A DNA stretch of 64,000 nucleotides from Flavobacterium faecale (GCF_003076455.1 NZ_CP020918.1:2950001-3014000); one strand, 5' to 3'; positions 9,242 to 18,601 are shown, counted from the first letter of the stretch. Notes: generated by a model from the letters alone, not told the origin. A program made the numbers and translations.

Positions 9242-9288
9242 CAAAAGTCATCAACAGTAGGCAGAAAATTGTTGAACAAGTTCAACAA
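9242..9288 (-). promoter_or_regulatory. Crp/Fnr-type operator and candidate -7 element
   Basis: TTGTTGAAC-AA-GTTCAACAA (9269-9288) has perfect 9-bp arms and contains TTGA-N6-TCAA, the half-site arrangement of Crp/Fnr regulators. On the minus strand a GACTTTTG element (9249-9242) resembles the TAnnTTTG -7 motif with one mismatch. If it is used, the box is centred about 41-43 bases before the start of transcription, the usual position of a class II activator site. The Crp/Fnr-type gene next door is the obvious candidate to bind it. Confidence 0.6.
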
Positions 9289-9299
9289 TGACTAAATAA

Positions 9300-9872
9300 T
9301 TAGCTATTCTTTTTTATTTTGCTCAAAAATTCATGTGTTATTCCCAAGTAACTCGCGACTTGCTTGTCTGTTAGTTTAGAAACAATGTTTGGATAAGTGG
9401 TGGTAAAGTGAAAGTAACGTTCTTTTGCAGTTTGACAATGATTACTGATTAATCGACGTTGCCAAGCCACTATGGCTTTTTGAGACATTATTCGGAATAA
9501 TTTTTCTACCACAGGAACAGTTTCATAAAGAGCAAGTTTATCTTCTCTGCTAATCAGTAAGAGGGTGCTATCTTCTAAAGCTTGGATGTTTAGATCCGAC
9601 GATTTTTGGTTCATGAAGCTATCAATATCCATCAGCCACCAGTCATTGCTTGCAAAGTAAAGCGTGTTTTCATTACCTTTTTTATCAATAGTAAAAATTC
9701 TAAAACAGCCATCAATTACAAAACCCTCAAACTTACAAACGCTACCTTGCGTCAATAAAAACTCCTTCTTCTGGATCTGTAGCGGCTGAAAATAAGTGCA
9801 GATGTTCTCTAATTCTGCATCAGAAAGAGTGACGTTCTTTTGGATATTTTGTTTGAGGAGATTGTATTTCAT
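9300..9872 (-). CDS. Crp/Fnr-family transcriptional regulator
   Basis: The 190-residue protein has a cyclic-nucleotide-binding-type beta-barrel (about residues 25-115, with DGCFRIFTIDKKGNENTLYF) followed by a dimerisation helix and a short DNA-binding region ending LGITHEFLSKIKKNS. Bacteroidota have many such proteins, and most probably do not bind cAMP because the phosphate-binding residues are not conserved; I do not see the Crp-type motif here either. It lies just upstream of the GlcG/propeller/SDR set on the same strand and separated from it by a perfect Crp/Fnr-type box, so local control of those genes is likely. A second, N4-spaced TTGA/TCAA pair at 9908-9919 lies before its own start. 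Confidence 0.8.
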   Translation of the reverse strand: MKYNLLKQNIQKNVTLSDAELENICTYFQPLQIQKKEFLLTQGSVCKFEGFVIDGCFRIFTIDKKGNENTLYFASNDWWLMDIDSFMNQKSSDLNIQALEDSTLLLISREDKLALYETVPVVEKLFRIMSQKAIVAWQRRLISNHCQTAKERYFHFTTTYPNIVSKLTDKQVASYLGITHEFLSKIKKNS

Positions 9873-9978
9873 TAATTTTCTTGTGCTTGAATCGGTAAAT
9901 AATCATCTTGATTTTTCAAATCCCTTTTTTGATTAAGGCACTAATTTAGCAAATAAAAGTTAGATGAAAAATCGGCTT

Positions 9979-10100
9979 TCAAGTTGACTTCTTTTGGGCT
10001 TTCAGTTTAGATTGTTCATATGCTTCCAAAAGATTGTTTAATTTGTTTATTTTTTTAAAGTTTTTTCATACATATATGTGCTATCTTCATTGATGGCCAT
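9979..10100 (-). pseudogene. Possible 40-residue ORF broken by a one-base shift
   Basis: From an ATG at 10100 the frame encodes 17 residues and stops just after a run of seven A. If one A were added, it would continue in the neighbouring frame as a lysine-rich helical tail (INKLNNLLEAYEQSKLK) ending at 9979. The composition looks protein-like, but the segment is short and has no recognised family. It could be a gene remnant or chance. The remaining DNA between 9873 and 10168 shows nothing else I can support. Confidence 0.2.
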
Positions 10101-10168
10101 TAGAATATACTCTGTTTGACAGGATAAAAAAAATCATATTGCAAACAAATGACGCCTACATTTTAACG

Positions 10169-11059
10169 TTAATACGCCAGTTCCAACAACTTTTCAGCAA
10201 AGGCAGTTCCAAGATTTTTTTGACCTTGTGCATCGTAATGTACTTTGTCAGATCGTTTAGGGTAATCTTTAAAACCACTATTCATTGATGTCAGTATAAT
10301 ATCAGTTTTAGGATCATCTTTGGCAACACTTACCATTGCATTACGAACAATTTCGACACCTTCAATGTATTGACGGGGAGGACAACTGATTTGACCGATT
10401 ATAAATGGCATTTTGGGTAAATTAAATTCAGAACGATAGGATTCAATTAATAGCTTCAAATTTTCTTCATAGGCTAGGGCCGTAAAATCTTTACGGGTGT
10501 CTGTTTCTCCTTGCATCCACGCCATTCCTATAATGACATACTTTTTATTTTCAGCTTTTAGAGCATCCAAACATTTGTGAATGCTAGTTATATGCTTTTT
10601 ATAGAGATGCATTTGTTTGCGCTTTTCATCTAGTTCTGCTGTATTCGCTTTTTGAGCAGTCCAATTGGGATTCCATGCACCATATAGGGTAGTGCCACCA
10701 ACAGCTTCCTTAATGAGTAAATACTGTTTGTCTGGATTTTTTTCGGCTAATGTGAGACCGATGAATAATTATGGACCAAAGTCAGTTGCTATTTTGTCAG
10801 CTTTAAAATAGGAAAGAGGTTGTGCGTCTCTGCCATCAACAACAACCGAAACACGATTTTTAACTGCTTCAATTCTTTTAATATCTTCTGGCTTTACATC
10901 AGCCATGATGCCATGACCCGCCATATTTGATTGACCTCCCAGTAAAACAATTTGTAATATTGCATTCTTGGATATTGTTTTTTGAGCCTTTACTTCATTC
11001 GAAACAAAGGCCAAAAACAGCACTACTAGAATTTTAAATTCATTATTAATTTTCATCAC
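10169..11059 (-). pseudogene. SASA-type (sialate O-acetylesterase-like) esterase, in-frame stop
   Basis: One reading frame of 297 codons runs through this span and is interrupted by a single TAA at 10769-10771. The N-terminal piece (96 residues) has a signal peptide and the SGNH block I motif GGQSNMAG. The C-terminal piece has GMAWMQGETDT and DKVHYDAQGQ, the remaining SGNH/SASA signatures. Between the stop and the next ATG at 10612 the frame stays open and keeps family-like sequence (AVGGTTLYGAW). Family members read GPE where this reads GP-stop, consistent with a single GAA to TAA change. It starts 3 bases after the glycosidase gene, so it was the second gene of that operon. It is a pseudogene unless the stop is a sequencing error. 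Confidence 0.8.
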
Positions 11060-11062
11060 TTA

Positions 11063-13342
11063 TTATTTTACTTCCAGAAAATAAACTTGATTAATGTTCA
11101 TTTTGAAAGTAGGAGCTAATTTTTCGCCAGTAAGATAGTTCACTACTGAGGTAGGTGTTTTTCCGTCAGCAAGTGTAATCGAAATAGCAGCTTCATTTTT
11201 ACCGTAATTCGCAATGTTCAAGAATGAATTTCCGTTTTTATCAGATAGAACTCTCCAATCACATCCTTTTTGTTCCAATCCATTGCTTTCTTTCACATTC
11301 AAAGCAGGCAATTTGTTTTTTTCTTTTAAAATCGAAAAAGCTTTATTTTTCATTTCGTTTAATGATTCTACGACTATCACTTTTCCTTTTGAATCTTTCA
11401 AACTAGTTTGTAATGGTCTTCCGTATTCATCCGTTTTTAAACTTTCTTTGTCCATGATAACCACACCACCTGTATCAATATAGGATTGTAGTGCTTTAAT
11501 ATCAGTTTCGAAAGCAAAAGGGGTTTTGGTAATCAAAATCGTTTCCCAAGTTTTATTGTCGTTATTTTCGATAATTCCTTTTGTAGCAAATCCAATAGGA
11601 GTACCTTCAAAAAATACCTTTTGATACGCTTTAAAAATATCGTCCATATGGGTTGGTTTGTTGATAGACGAAGCCTTCGTATAAAAAATACGAATTGGTT
11701 TCTCTTGGCGTTGCAATTCCATGATTTTGTCCGAAATCGAATTTAAATCCAAAATGGTGGCATGAACTTCGTTTACCACGCGTGGTTGGTGGTTGTTTGA
11801 GGCAGCATAACCGTTGCTGTCTTCGCTTTTTCTACTAGAACCATCTTCTCTTCTAGCCCAATACCAGGTTTGAATAGCGGTTAACCCATGCACATACGCT
11901 TGCCAATAATTGCAACGCACGTATTCTTTAGTTTGGTATAAATCTCTGTATTTTCCTGTAGAAAGAAAATGTCCTTCGGTGTTGAACATGATTTTGTCTG
12001 GACTAATAGATTTATAAAAATCATATGACATACACATTTCTACCCAATCAAAATTGAAGTTTTTCTCCCATTCTTTTGGTTTCCCCCACATCCATGGCCC
12101 GCCAGTACTACAATCGTTTCCAATAATGTCACTATTGCGAGTCAAGGCTTCCATATCAATACCATGATCTCTTTTATTTTCTGTCCAAAGGTTAGGCATG
12201 ATTTTCATGTGGGTTCTCGCGTTTGGATCATATTTTTTAACCTCCTTTTGTAGAAATGAAAACCAATTGGTAACTCTGTCCATATTATAACTTTCAAAAT
12301 CAAACCAAGTTGCGGTCCCTTGTTGCGATTCGATTATGTCTTTTGGAACTACCATTGTTTCAAAATTACTGAAATTTGTTTTCCACAGCTCATTAACTTC
12401 ATCAATATTCCCATGACGTTTTTCTAGCCACTTTTTAAAATCAAGAACAGCCAAATCAGAAATAGGAGCAGATGCCCAAGTTTTTTGTATGGTGTTCCAA
12501 TGCGGTTCGTTACATAACATATATCCCAATTTGGTATATTGCTTTCCAGCCATCAAAGGCACAACAGCGGCAATCAAATCTGACTGAATTTTCTGTGCTA
12601 CAGGATGATTAATGTCGTACATGGTATATTTTATTCCTGGGCCATCTGTGATTTCAGGATACTTATTTTTGGCCCAAGTTGGGGTAGTGGAGTGGTTGAA
12701 AAAAATGAACCCCATGCTACCGTTTTCTTTGGTAGTTAATTCTTTTAATTTTTGAGGATTAACTTCTCCGTTTTCATTTACAACATAAGAAGGAGTTAGA
12801 AAATAGCCATCTTGATCCCCATGAAATTCGGTATATTTTTTGCCTGCAGGTTTCCATGTCCAATCTGTAAGAAAAACAGGTTTTCCAGCAAAGGTGATTT
12901 CGTCTTTGTTCACATCAGTTTTTGACCAATCAATTTTAGGAGTAGGCAAGCGTTTTATTTTTCCGGTCGCTATCTGCTGTAATTCGGATATAGCATCATC
13001 GAGCATGATTGCCATTTCTTTGCGTTCAAAATCGGGTAACATTTTTGCATATTTGTCCGCTTCCTTTTTATAAGCATTTACTAAGGCAAAGCTTTTTTTA
13101 TTCGTTTCAAAATTATCATCATCCCATTTGGCATAATCCAAAAATATTTCAGCTGTTCTTAAAGCTGTTTCCTCCTTAAGAGTATTGATTTTTTTTGATT
13201 GTGCTTTTCTTATCTCTATTTTTAAAATATTGATTTTTTCTTTAACTATTTTTTCAGTGGTTTGAGCGGAGATACTGCCGCAAATTAATAAGGAAAAAAA
13301 TGTTGATTTTATAAAACGTGAGGAGTTATTGTTGTATTTCAT
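11063..13342 (-). CDS. Secreted GH42-like glycoside hydrolase
   Basis: I chose the ATG at 13342 because it gives a signal peptide (MKYNNNSSRFIKSTFFSLL, then CGSISAQ); an upstream in-frame start only adds a polar leader. The 759-residue protein carries a TIM-barrel of the GH42 beta-galactosidase type. CNEPHWN supplies the probable acid/base Glu and FNTEGHF the probable nucleophile Glu. The DGDQDGYFLTPSY and YWARREDG segments also fit clan GH-A. A C-terminal beta-rich domain follows. GH42 enzymes usually release beta-galactose, but the substrate here is not settled. It is followed by a broken SASA esterase gene after 3 bases, a pairing that suggests an acetylated glycan target. Confidence 0.75.
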   Translation of the reverse strand: MKYNNNSSRFIKSTFFSLLICGSISAQTTEKIVKEKINILKIEIRKAQSKKINTLKEETALRTAEIFLDYAKWDDDNFETNKKSFALVNAYKKEADKYAKMLPDFERKEMAIMLDDAISELQQIATGKIKRLPTPKIDWSKTDVNKDEITFAGKPVFLTDWTWKPAGKKYTEFHGDQDGYFLTPSYVVNENGEVNPQKLKELTTKENGSMGFIFFNHSTTPTWAKNKYPEITDGPGIKYTMYDINHPVAQKIQSDLIAAVVPLMAGKQYTKLGYMLCNEPHWNTIQKTWASAPISDLAVLDFKKWLEKRHGNIDEVNELWKTNFSNFETMVVPKDIIESQQGTATWFDFESYNMDRVTNWFSFLQKEVKKYDPNARTHMKIMPNLWTENKRDHGIDMEALTRNSDIIGNDCSTGGPWMWGKPKEWEKNFNFDWVEMCMSYDFYKSISPDKIMFNTEGHFLSTGKYRDLYQTKEYVRCNYWQAYVHGLTAIQTWYWARREDGSSRKSEDSNGYAASNNHQPRVVNEVHATILDLNSISDKIMELQRQEKPIRIFYTKASSINKPTHMDDIFKAYQKVFFEGTPIGFATKGIIENNDNKTWETILITKTPFAFETDIKALQSYIDTGGVVIMDKESLKTDEYGRPLQTSLKDSKGKVIVVESLNEMKNKAFSILKEKNKLPALNVKESNGLEQKGCDWRVLSDKNGNSFLNIANYGKNEAAISITLADGKTPTSVVNYLTGEKLAPTFKMNINQVYFLEVK

Positions 13343-13527
13343 TTTATAGATAATTTGATAGGTTAGATTTCCGGTACTAATATTCAAATTAATGACTTTA
13401 GAATTAAAATCATGTATCTGTCAGTTTATAAATATGAATTGCTTAAGGTTTATAGATACAAATTAATATTAAATCGCTTTTTTGAATCTAAAAACAAATA
13501 ATTATTACTACTGTAAAGTTGTTTGCT

Positions 13528-13535
13528 TATTTTTG
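13528..13535 (+). promoter_or_regulatory. Candidate -7 element for fabI
   Basis: TATTTTTG matches TAnnTTTG and lies 21 bases before the fabI ATG, giving a short predicted leader. No convincing -33 TTTG is placed correctly. Confidence 0.45.
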
Positions 13536-13556
13536 AGCTCTTAAAAATACAAGATC

Positions 13557-14363
13557 ATGTACAATTTATTGAAAGGAAAAAAAGGAATTATTTTTGGCGC
13601 TTTGGATGAGAGTTCAATCGCCTGGAAAACAGCTGAACGCGTGCACGAAGAAGGTGGTGTTTTTGTGTTAACAAATGCTCCAGCTTCGATACGATTGGGC
13701 AATATTACTGCCTTGGCTGAAAAGACAAACTCACAAGTGATTCCTGCAGATGCAACCTCAGTGGCTGATTTAGAAAATCTGGTCGAGCAAGCCATGGTTA
13801 TTTTAGGTGGTAAAATAGATTTTGTTTTACATTCGATAGGGATGTCTGTAAATGTTCGAAAAGGAAATCATTATACCAATCAAAATTATGAATTTACCGA
13901 AAAAGGCTGGAATGTATCGGCGGTTTCATTTCATAAAGTAATGCAAGTTTTGTACAAAAAAGATGCTATGAATGAGTGGGGTAGTATTGTGGCTTTGTCC
14001 TATATGGCAGCGCAACGCGTATTTCCAGACTATAATGACATGGCAGATAATAAAGCTTTTTTGGAATCAATTGCGCGTAGTTTTGGATACTTTTTTGGAA
14101 GAGATAAAAAAGTGAGAGTTAATACTATTTCGCAATCACCTACAGAAACACGTGCAGGAACAGGAGTGAAAGGATTTGGTGGGTTTATTGCATTTGCAGA
14201 TAAAATGTCACCACTAGGAAACGCAACTGCCGAAGATTGTGCCAACTACGCCATCACACTTTTTTCTGATTTAACAAAGAAAGTAACCCTTCAAAATTTA
14301 CTGCACGACGGCGGATTCTCCAATATGGGAGTGAGTCAGGAAGTGATGGAGATGTTTGAATAA
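13557..14363 (+). CDS. fabI: Enoyl-[acyl-carrier-protein] reductase (NADH)
   Basis: The 268-residue protein is a FabI-type divergent SDR that reduces trans-2-enoyl-ACP, the last step of each fatty-acid elongation cycle. The altered glycine motif GALDESSIAW (residues 14-23) and the FabI catalytic pattern Tyr-x6-Lys (Y159 and K166, in YNDMADNK), with Y149 before it, are all present. QSPTETRAGTGVKGF near residue 190 is the substrate-binding loop region. It is a single gene, divergent from the glycosidase operon across a 214-base gap. Confidence 0.93.
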   Translation: MYNLLKGKKGIIFGALDESSIAWKTAERVHEEGGVFVLTNAPASIRLGNITALAEKTNSQVIPADATSVADLENLVEQAMVILGGKIDFVLHSIGMSVNVRKGNHYTNQNYEFTEKGWNVSAVSFHKVMQVLYKKDAMNEWGSIVALSYMAAQRVFPDYNDMADNKAFLESIARSFGYFFGRDKKVRVNTISQSPTETRAGTGVKGFGGFIAFADKMSPLGNATAEDCANYAITLFSDLTKKVTLQNLLHDGGFSNMGVSQEVMEMFE

Positions 14364-14405
14364 TTTTTAAGTAAGGATTATAGATTTGGGATTTGTTAAA
14401 AAATA

Positions 14406-14537
14406 AGGATTTAGGATTTTGATTTTCATTTGATCACTCAAAATAGAGGATTGATCGATAAAAATGATTTGACATTGTTAATGCTTCGCCAGTTCGCACT
14501 TTCAGGCTCGAGTCACAAACCGTTAATCCTAAATCCT
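14406..14537. repeat. Long-spaced inverted repeat
   Basis: AGGATTTAGGATT (14406-14418) and AATCCTAAATCCT (14525-14537) are perfect 13-bp inverted arms about 106 bases apart, and the right arm continues into short ATTCCTG/ATTCCTA direct repeats. It lies between fabI and the glycosyltransferase gene. No gene is visible in the spacer. Confidence 0.6.
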
Positions 14538-14609
14538 GATTCCTGATTCCTAATTCCAAAAATCAAAATTTCTTTTAAATCTATTGATCAAGTCTATTCT
14601 AATATCCAT

Positions 14610-14618
14610 TATATTTGC
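14610..14618 (+). promoter_or_regulatory. Candidate promoter for glycosyltransferase-coaE
   Basis: TATATTTGC matches TAnnTTTGY; a TTG at 14584-14586 could act as the -33 element. It lies 36 bases before the chosen ATG. Confidence 0.55.
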
Positions 14619-14654
14619 GGTCGATTTCCAACTTAATTTAATCCTTGTTTGAGT

Positions 14655-15647
14655 ATGTTTTTCTCATTAATAATTCCTGTTTATAATCGTCCTGACGAAG
14701 TTGCTGAGCTTTTAGAAAGTCTAGCAAAAACAACTTACAAAAACATGTTTGAAGTCGTTCTAATCGAAGACGGTTCCACTATACCTTGCTTGGAAGTCGC
14801 TAATAGATATGTCAATAAACTGGCTATTTCGTACTATCAAAAAGAGAATTCAGGTCCTGGTGATTCTAGAAATTTCGGAATGACCAAAGCACAAGGAGAT
14901 TATTTTATCATTTTCGATTCTGATTGTATAATTCCGGAGCAATATTTAGATGAGGTCGAAAAAGCCTTGGCTGCAGATTATGTCGACTGCTTTGGAGGTC
15001 CAGATGCGGCACTCAAAAGTTTTTCAGACATTCAGAAAGCTATAAATTTCACCATGACGTCATTTTTAACCACAGGTGGAATACGCGGTGGCTCTGAGAA
15101 AATTGGTAAGTTTCAGCCTCGTAGTTTCAATATGGGTTTGTCTCGCAAGGCATTTGAATCATCAAAAGGTTTTGGGAATATTCATCCTGGTGAAGATCCT
15201 GATTTATCCATTCGATTATGGGAACTAGGTTTTGAGACTCGTTTGTTTACAAATGCTTTCGTCTACCATAAGCGTCGTATTGACTGGGATAAATTTACTT
15301 TGCAAGTAAGTAAATTTGGTAAAGCTCGTCCAATATTAAACAGTTGGTATCCCAAATATAGTAAGTTGACTTTCTTTTTTCCGTCATTATTCGTGATTGG
15401 ATTTATAGTAGCTTTAATTTTACTTCTTTTCAATAATGACTATTTGTTAAAATTATATTTCCTATATTTCGTTCTGTTATTTGTGGTTTCGACCATAAAG
15501 AATAAAAATCCAAAAATAGGTTTCTTATCCGTTATTGCCGCTTGGAAACAGTTTTTCGGATACGGACTTGGTTTTATCAATTCCTATATCAAAGTTATTA
15601 TTCTTAAACAAAAGCCAGAAACAGCATTTCCAGAATTATTTTTTTAA
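14655..15647 (+). CDS. Family 2 glycosyltransferase with C-terminal membrane segments
   Basis: The ATG at 14655 is preferred over a TTG two codons earlier. The 330-residue protein is a GT-A fold glycosyltransferase family 2 enzyme. It has SLIIPVYNRPDEV at the N-terminus, VLIEDGST near residue 38, and FDSDCIIP near residue 92 as the DxD-type nucleotide-sugar/metal site. FGNIHPGEDPDLSIRLWELGF (about 175-195, ED motif) is the acceptor-side catalytic region. Two or more hydrophobic stretches after residue 235 anchor it in the inner membrane. It probably adds a sugar to a lipid-linked or surface glycan; the acceptor is unknown. coaE follows 9 bases later. Confidence 0.85.
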   Translation: MFFSLIIPVYNRPDEVAELLESLAKTTYKNMFEVVLIEDGSTIPCLEVANRYVNKLAISYYQKENSGPGDSRNFGMTKAQGDYFIIFDSDCIIPEQYLDEVEKALAADYVDCFGGPDAALKSFSDIQKAINFTMTSFLTTGGIRGGSEKIGKFQPRSFNMGLSRKAFESSKGFGNIHPGEDPDLSIRLWELGFETRLFTNAFVYHKRRIDWDKFTLQVSKFGKARPILNSWYPKYSKLTFFFPSLFVIGFIVALILLLFNNDYLLKLYFLYFVLLFVVSTIKNKNPKIGFLSVIAAWKQFFGYGLGFINSYIKVIILKQKPETAFPELFF

Positions 15648-15656
15648 TATAAAATT

Positions 15657-16253
15657 ATGACAAAAACGATCGGGCTAACAGGCGGAATTGGAAGTGGTAA
15701 AACAACCATTGCGAACTATTTTAATTCTAAAGGTATTCCGATTTACATCGCTGATATTGAAGCTCGCAAGATCATGCAATCTCAAGAAATAATTGAAGCT
15801 TTAAAAGTGATTTTTGGTACTTCTATTTTTGATGGAAATATCTTGATTCGACAAAAATTAGCTGATATTGTGTTTAACGATCCCGAAGCTTTGAAGCGTC
15901 TGAATGGGATTGTTCATCCTGCAGTAAAAAAACATTACGAGGATTGGCTTCTGGAGCAAGACTCGGTTCCGTATATCGTTTATGAATCGGCTATTTTATT
16001 CGAAAACGATGGCTATAAAAATTTTGATTACATAATTTCTGTAACTGCACCCGTGCAAACGCGTATAGATCGTGTCATGGATCGCGATGCTATAAGCCAA
16101 GAACAAGTTCAAAAACGTGTTGATGCACAATGGAGCGATGAAAAACGCATCTCCAAAAGCGATTTTATCATCGAAAATTCCAATTTAGAGCAAGCAAAGC
16201 TAAAAGTAGATCAAATTCTTAAAATTTTAAAGATTAAACAAAAAGAGTCTTAA
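15657..16253 (+). CDS. coaE: Dephospho-CoA kinase
   Basis: The 198-residue protein begins with a P-loop, GLTGGIGSGKTT, then DIEARKIM, the family's substrate-binding Asp region. VYESAILFE near residue 105 and RVMDRDAISQEQVQKR near 140 are CoaE signatures. It phosphorylates the 3' hydroxyl of dephospho-CoA, the final step of coenzyme A synthesis. It starts 9 bases after the glycosyltransferase stop, so it is likely transcribed with it. Length matches the family. Confidence 0.93.
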   Translation: MTKTIGLTGGIGSGKTTIANYFNSKGIPIYIADIEARKIMQSQEIIEALKVIFGTSIFDGNILIRQKLADIVFNDPEALKRLNGIVHPAVKKHYEDWLLEQDSVPYIVYESAILFENDGYKNFDYIISVTAPVQTRIDRVMDRDAISQEQVQKRVDAQWSDEKRISKSDFIIENSNLEQAKLKVDQILKILKIKQKES

Positions 16254-16312
16254 ATGTTAATCTTTGGTTAATGCATATTTAGTTATAGTGTTAAAATCTT
16301 AATTTTGAAGCG

Positions 16313-17893
16313 ATGAATAAAATGTTTTTTAGATTATTGGTTCTACTAATGAGTTTATCCTTAATTGGGATAATTCTCGTTCAAGTTTATTGGTTTAATA
16401 CCTCTTTTAAAAATAATGATGAACAATTTAAGTTTCACGTTAAGCAAGTTTTAGGGAATGTAGCCGATAAGTTGCAAAAGCAAGAAGCTTACAGTTTCTA
16501 CGACAAATACAATCATTATAAAGATAGTACAGGTAAAATTCCACAAAAAAATGATTTGTTAGAATTTTACTATGTTCAAAAAAATCCAAAAACAAATGAA
16601 ACTATTGTGTATACAAATAGTTTAATGTCTGAGGATTATAACATCTCATCATCGCTCTTTGATAAAAAGTTTAGTGCTGATAAATTCAAGAATTTCAGTA
16701 GTCGTAGGACCACAGAGGTCTATAACGGAAACGGAATTGATAAGTCGGGATTGCAACAAAGTTTGACACCTGATATTAAAATACAAAAAAGTGGAAGTTT
16801 AGATATTCTAGATAACGCTCAGTTCGAAATATTTTTTAAAGATATTGCTTCTGTAATGCCGATTAATGAAAGAATTTCGAAAGAAAAACTGGAGAAGTTA
16901 ATTAAGAAAGAACTAGAGCAATATGGTGTAAATACCAAATTTGAATTTTCTATTTTCAATAATGGAGTACAAACGAAGATATTGTCCAAAGGATTTTGTC
17001 ACAAAGAAGAAGGATATTCGATTCCGATTTTTTCAGACAATGAGGGGAATGAGAAGTACAAATTGTTTGTAATGTTTCCTTATAAAAAGAAATTTCTTTG
17101 GTCAGAGCTAGTAAGTATTACGGTATTGTCGATAATCTTTACATTGATTATCCTAATCGCTTATAGTAGCGCCTTGAATCAATTGATAAGACAACGCCAG
17201 ATATCAGAGATCAAAACGGATTTCATCAATAATATGACGCACGAGTTTAAAACTCCTATTGCGACTATTAATTTGGCACTTGACGCAATAAAGAATCCGA
17301 AAATTATTGACGATAAAGAGAAGGTCTTGAGGTATTTGCAAATGATTCGAGACGAAAATAAACGTATGCATGCACAAGTAGAAAATGTATTGCGTATTTC
17401 GAAACTAGAAAAGAAAGAGTTAGATATTGAAAAAGAATCTAATAATGTAGAAGATATAATTGGTGAAGCAATTGAACATGTAAGTTTAATTTTAGAAGAT
17501 AGAGGTGGAGCAATCACCACTAATTTTGAAGCCGCTAGAACAACTGTGTTGATTAATGAAGTTCATTTTACAAACGTAATTGTGAATATCTTAGAAAACG
17601 CAATCAAGTACACTACAGGGGCACCTGAAATTGTAATTATGACAGAGAATATCAAAGATATGATCTTGATTAAAGTACAAGATAATGGTTTGGGAATGAG
17701 TAAAGTGGCTCAGAAAAGAGTTTTCGAAAAATTCTATAGAGAGCACACTGGAGACATTCACAATGTAAAAGGGCACGGTCTTGGATTGGCCTATGTAAAA
17801 AGAATAGTTGAAGACCATAATGGTCAAGTATATGTAGAAAGTGAAAAGGGAAAAGGAAGTACCTTTATAATAAAAATACCGCTAATAAATTAA
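16313..17893 (+). CDS. Membrane sensor histidine kinase
   Basis: The 526-residue protein has a transmembrane helix near residues 7-28, a periplasmic sensor region of about 230 residues with no recognised fold, and a second helix near 262-285. The dimerisation/phosphoacceptor domain carries MTHEFKTPIATI with the phosphorylated His at residue 310. The ATPase domain shows the N box (NVIVNILENAIKY), DNGLGMS and GHGLGLAY. It should autophosphorylate and pass phosphate to the response regulator encoded 3 bases downstream. The pair resembles the RprX/RprY-type system of Bacteroidota, but that identity is an impression. The signal is unknown. Confidence 0.9.
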   Translation: MNKMFFRLLVLLMSLSLIGIILVQVYWFNTSFKNNDEQFKFHVKQVLGNVADKLQKQEAYSFYDKYNHYKDSTGKIPQKNDLLEFYYVQKNPKTNETIVYTNSLMSEDYNISSSLFDKKFSADKFKNFSSRRTTEVYNGNGIDKSGLQQSLTPDIKIQKSGSLDILDNAQFEIFFKDIASVMPINERISKEKLEKLIKKELEQYGVNTKFEFSIFNNGVQTKILSKGFCHKEEGYSIPIFSDNEGNEKYKLFVMFPYKKKFLWSELVSITVLSIIFTLIILIAYSSALNQLIRQRQISEIKTDFINNMTHEFKTPIATINLALDAIKNPKIIDDKEKVLRYLQMIRDENKRMHAQVENVLRISKLEKKELDIEKESNNVEDIIGEAIEHVSLILEDRGGAITTNFEAARTTVLINEVHFTNVIVNILENAIKYTTGAPEIVIMTENIKDMILIKVQDNGLGMSKVAQKRVFEKFYREHTGDIHNVKGHGLGLAYVKRIVEDHNGQVYVESEKGKGSTFIIKIPLIN

Positions 17894-17896
17894 GAT

Positions 17897-18601
17897 ATGG
17901 AAAGTGTAAATAAAAAAATACTCTTAGTAGAGGACGATTTGAATTTTGGAGCCGTTCTAAAGGACTATTTAATGCTAAATGACTTTGATGTTACCTTGGC
18001 TAAAAATGGTATGGAAGGTTTTGAGAAATTCAAAAAAGACACGTACGACTTGTGTATTCTAGACGTAATGATGCCATACAAAGACGGGTATACCTTAGCA
18101 AAAGAAATTAGAGAAAAAAATAGTGAAGTGCCTATTATCTTCTTGACTGCAAAGTCTATGAAAGAAGATGTATTAAAAGGATACAAAGCAGGTGCTGATG
18201 ATTATTTGAATAAACCTTTTGATTCTGAAGTATTGTTGATGAAAATCAAGGCAATTATTCAGAGAAAATCATCAGATGTTAAGCCTGAGCAAGTTCAATT
18301 TGAATTTATCGTTGGTAAATTTCATTTAAATTCAAAACTTCGTTTCTTGACAATTGAAGGTGAAGAACCTATAAAATTGTCTCCTAAAGAAAATGAATTA
18401 TTGAAAATGTTAATTCAACATGAAAATGATTTAATGCCAAGAGAATTAGCTTTGACAAAAATATGGAGAGATGATAATTATTTTACTTCTCGTAGTATGG
18501 ATGTGTACATCGCTAAATTACGTAAATATTTAAAATTAGACGAGAATGTTGAAATCCTTAATATCCACGGAGAAGGATTTAGACTAGTAGTCAAAAAATA
18601 A
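17897..18601 (+). CDS. OmpR-family response regulator
   Basis: The 234-residue protein has a receiver domain with the acidic pair EDD at residues 12-14, phosphoacceptor Asp at residue 56 (CILDVMMPYKDG) and the conserved Lys in LNKPF. A winged-helix DNA-binding domain of the OmpR/PhoB type follows (LSPKENELLKMLIQ, then SMDVYIAKLRKYL). It is partnered with the histidine kinase 3 bases upstream and is a transcription factor. The target genes cannot be told from this window. A terminator closes the pair. Confidence 0.92.
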   Translation: MESVNKKILLVEDDLNFGAVLKDYLMLNDFDVTLAKNGMEGFEKFKKDTYDLCILDVMMPYKDGYTLAKEIREKNSEVPIIFLTAKSMKEDVLKGYKAGADDYLNKPFDSEVLLMKIKAIIQRKSSDVKPEQVQFEFIVGKFHLNSKLRFLTIEGEEPIKLSPKENELLKMLIQHENDLMPRELALTKIWRDDNYFTSRSMDVYIAKLRKYLKLDENVEILNIHGEGFRLVVKK

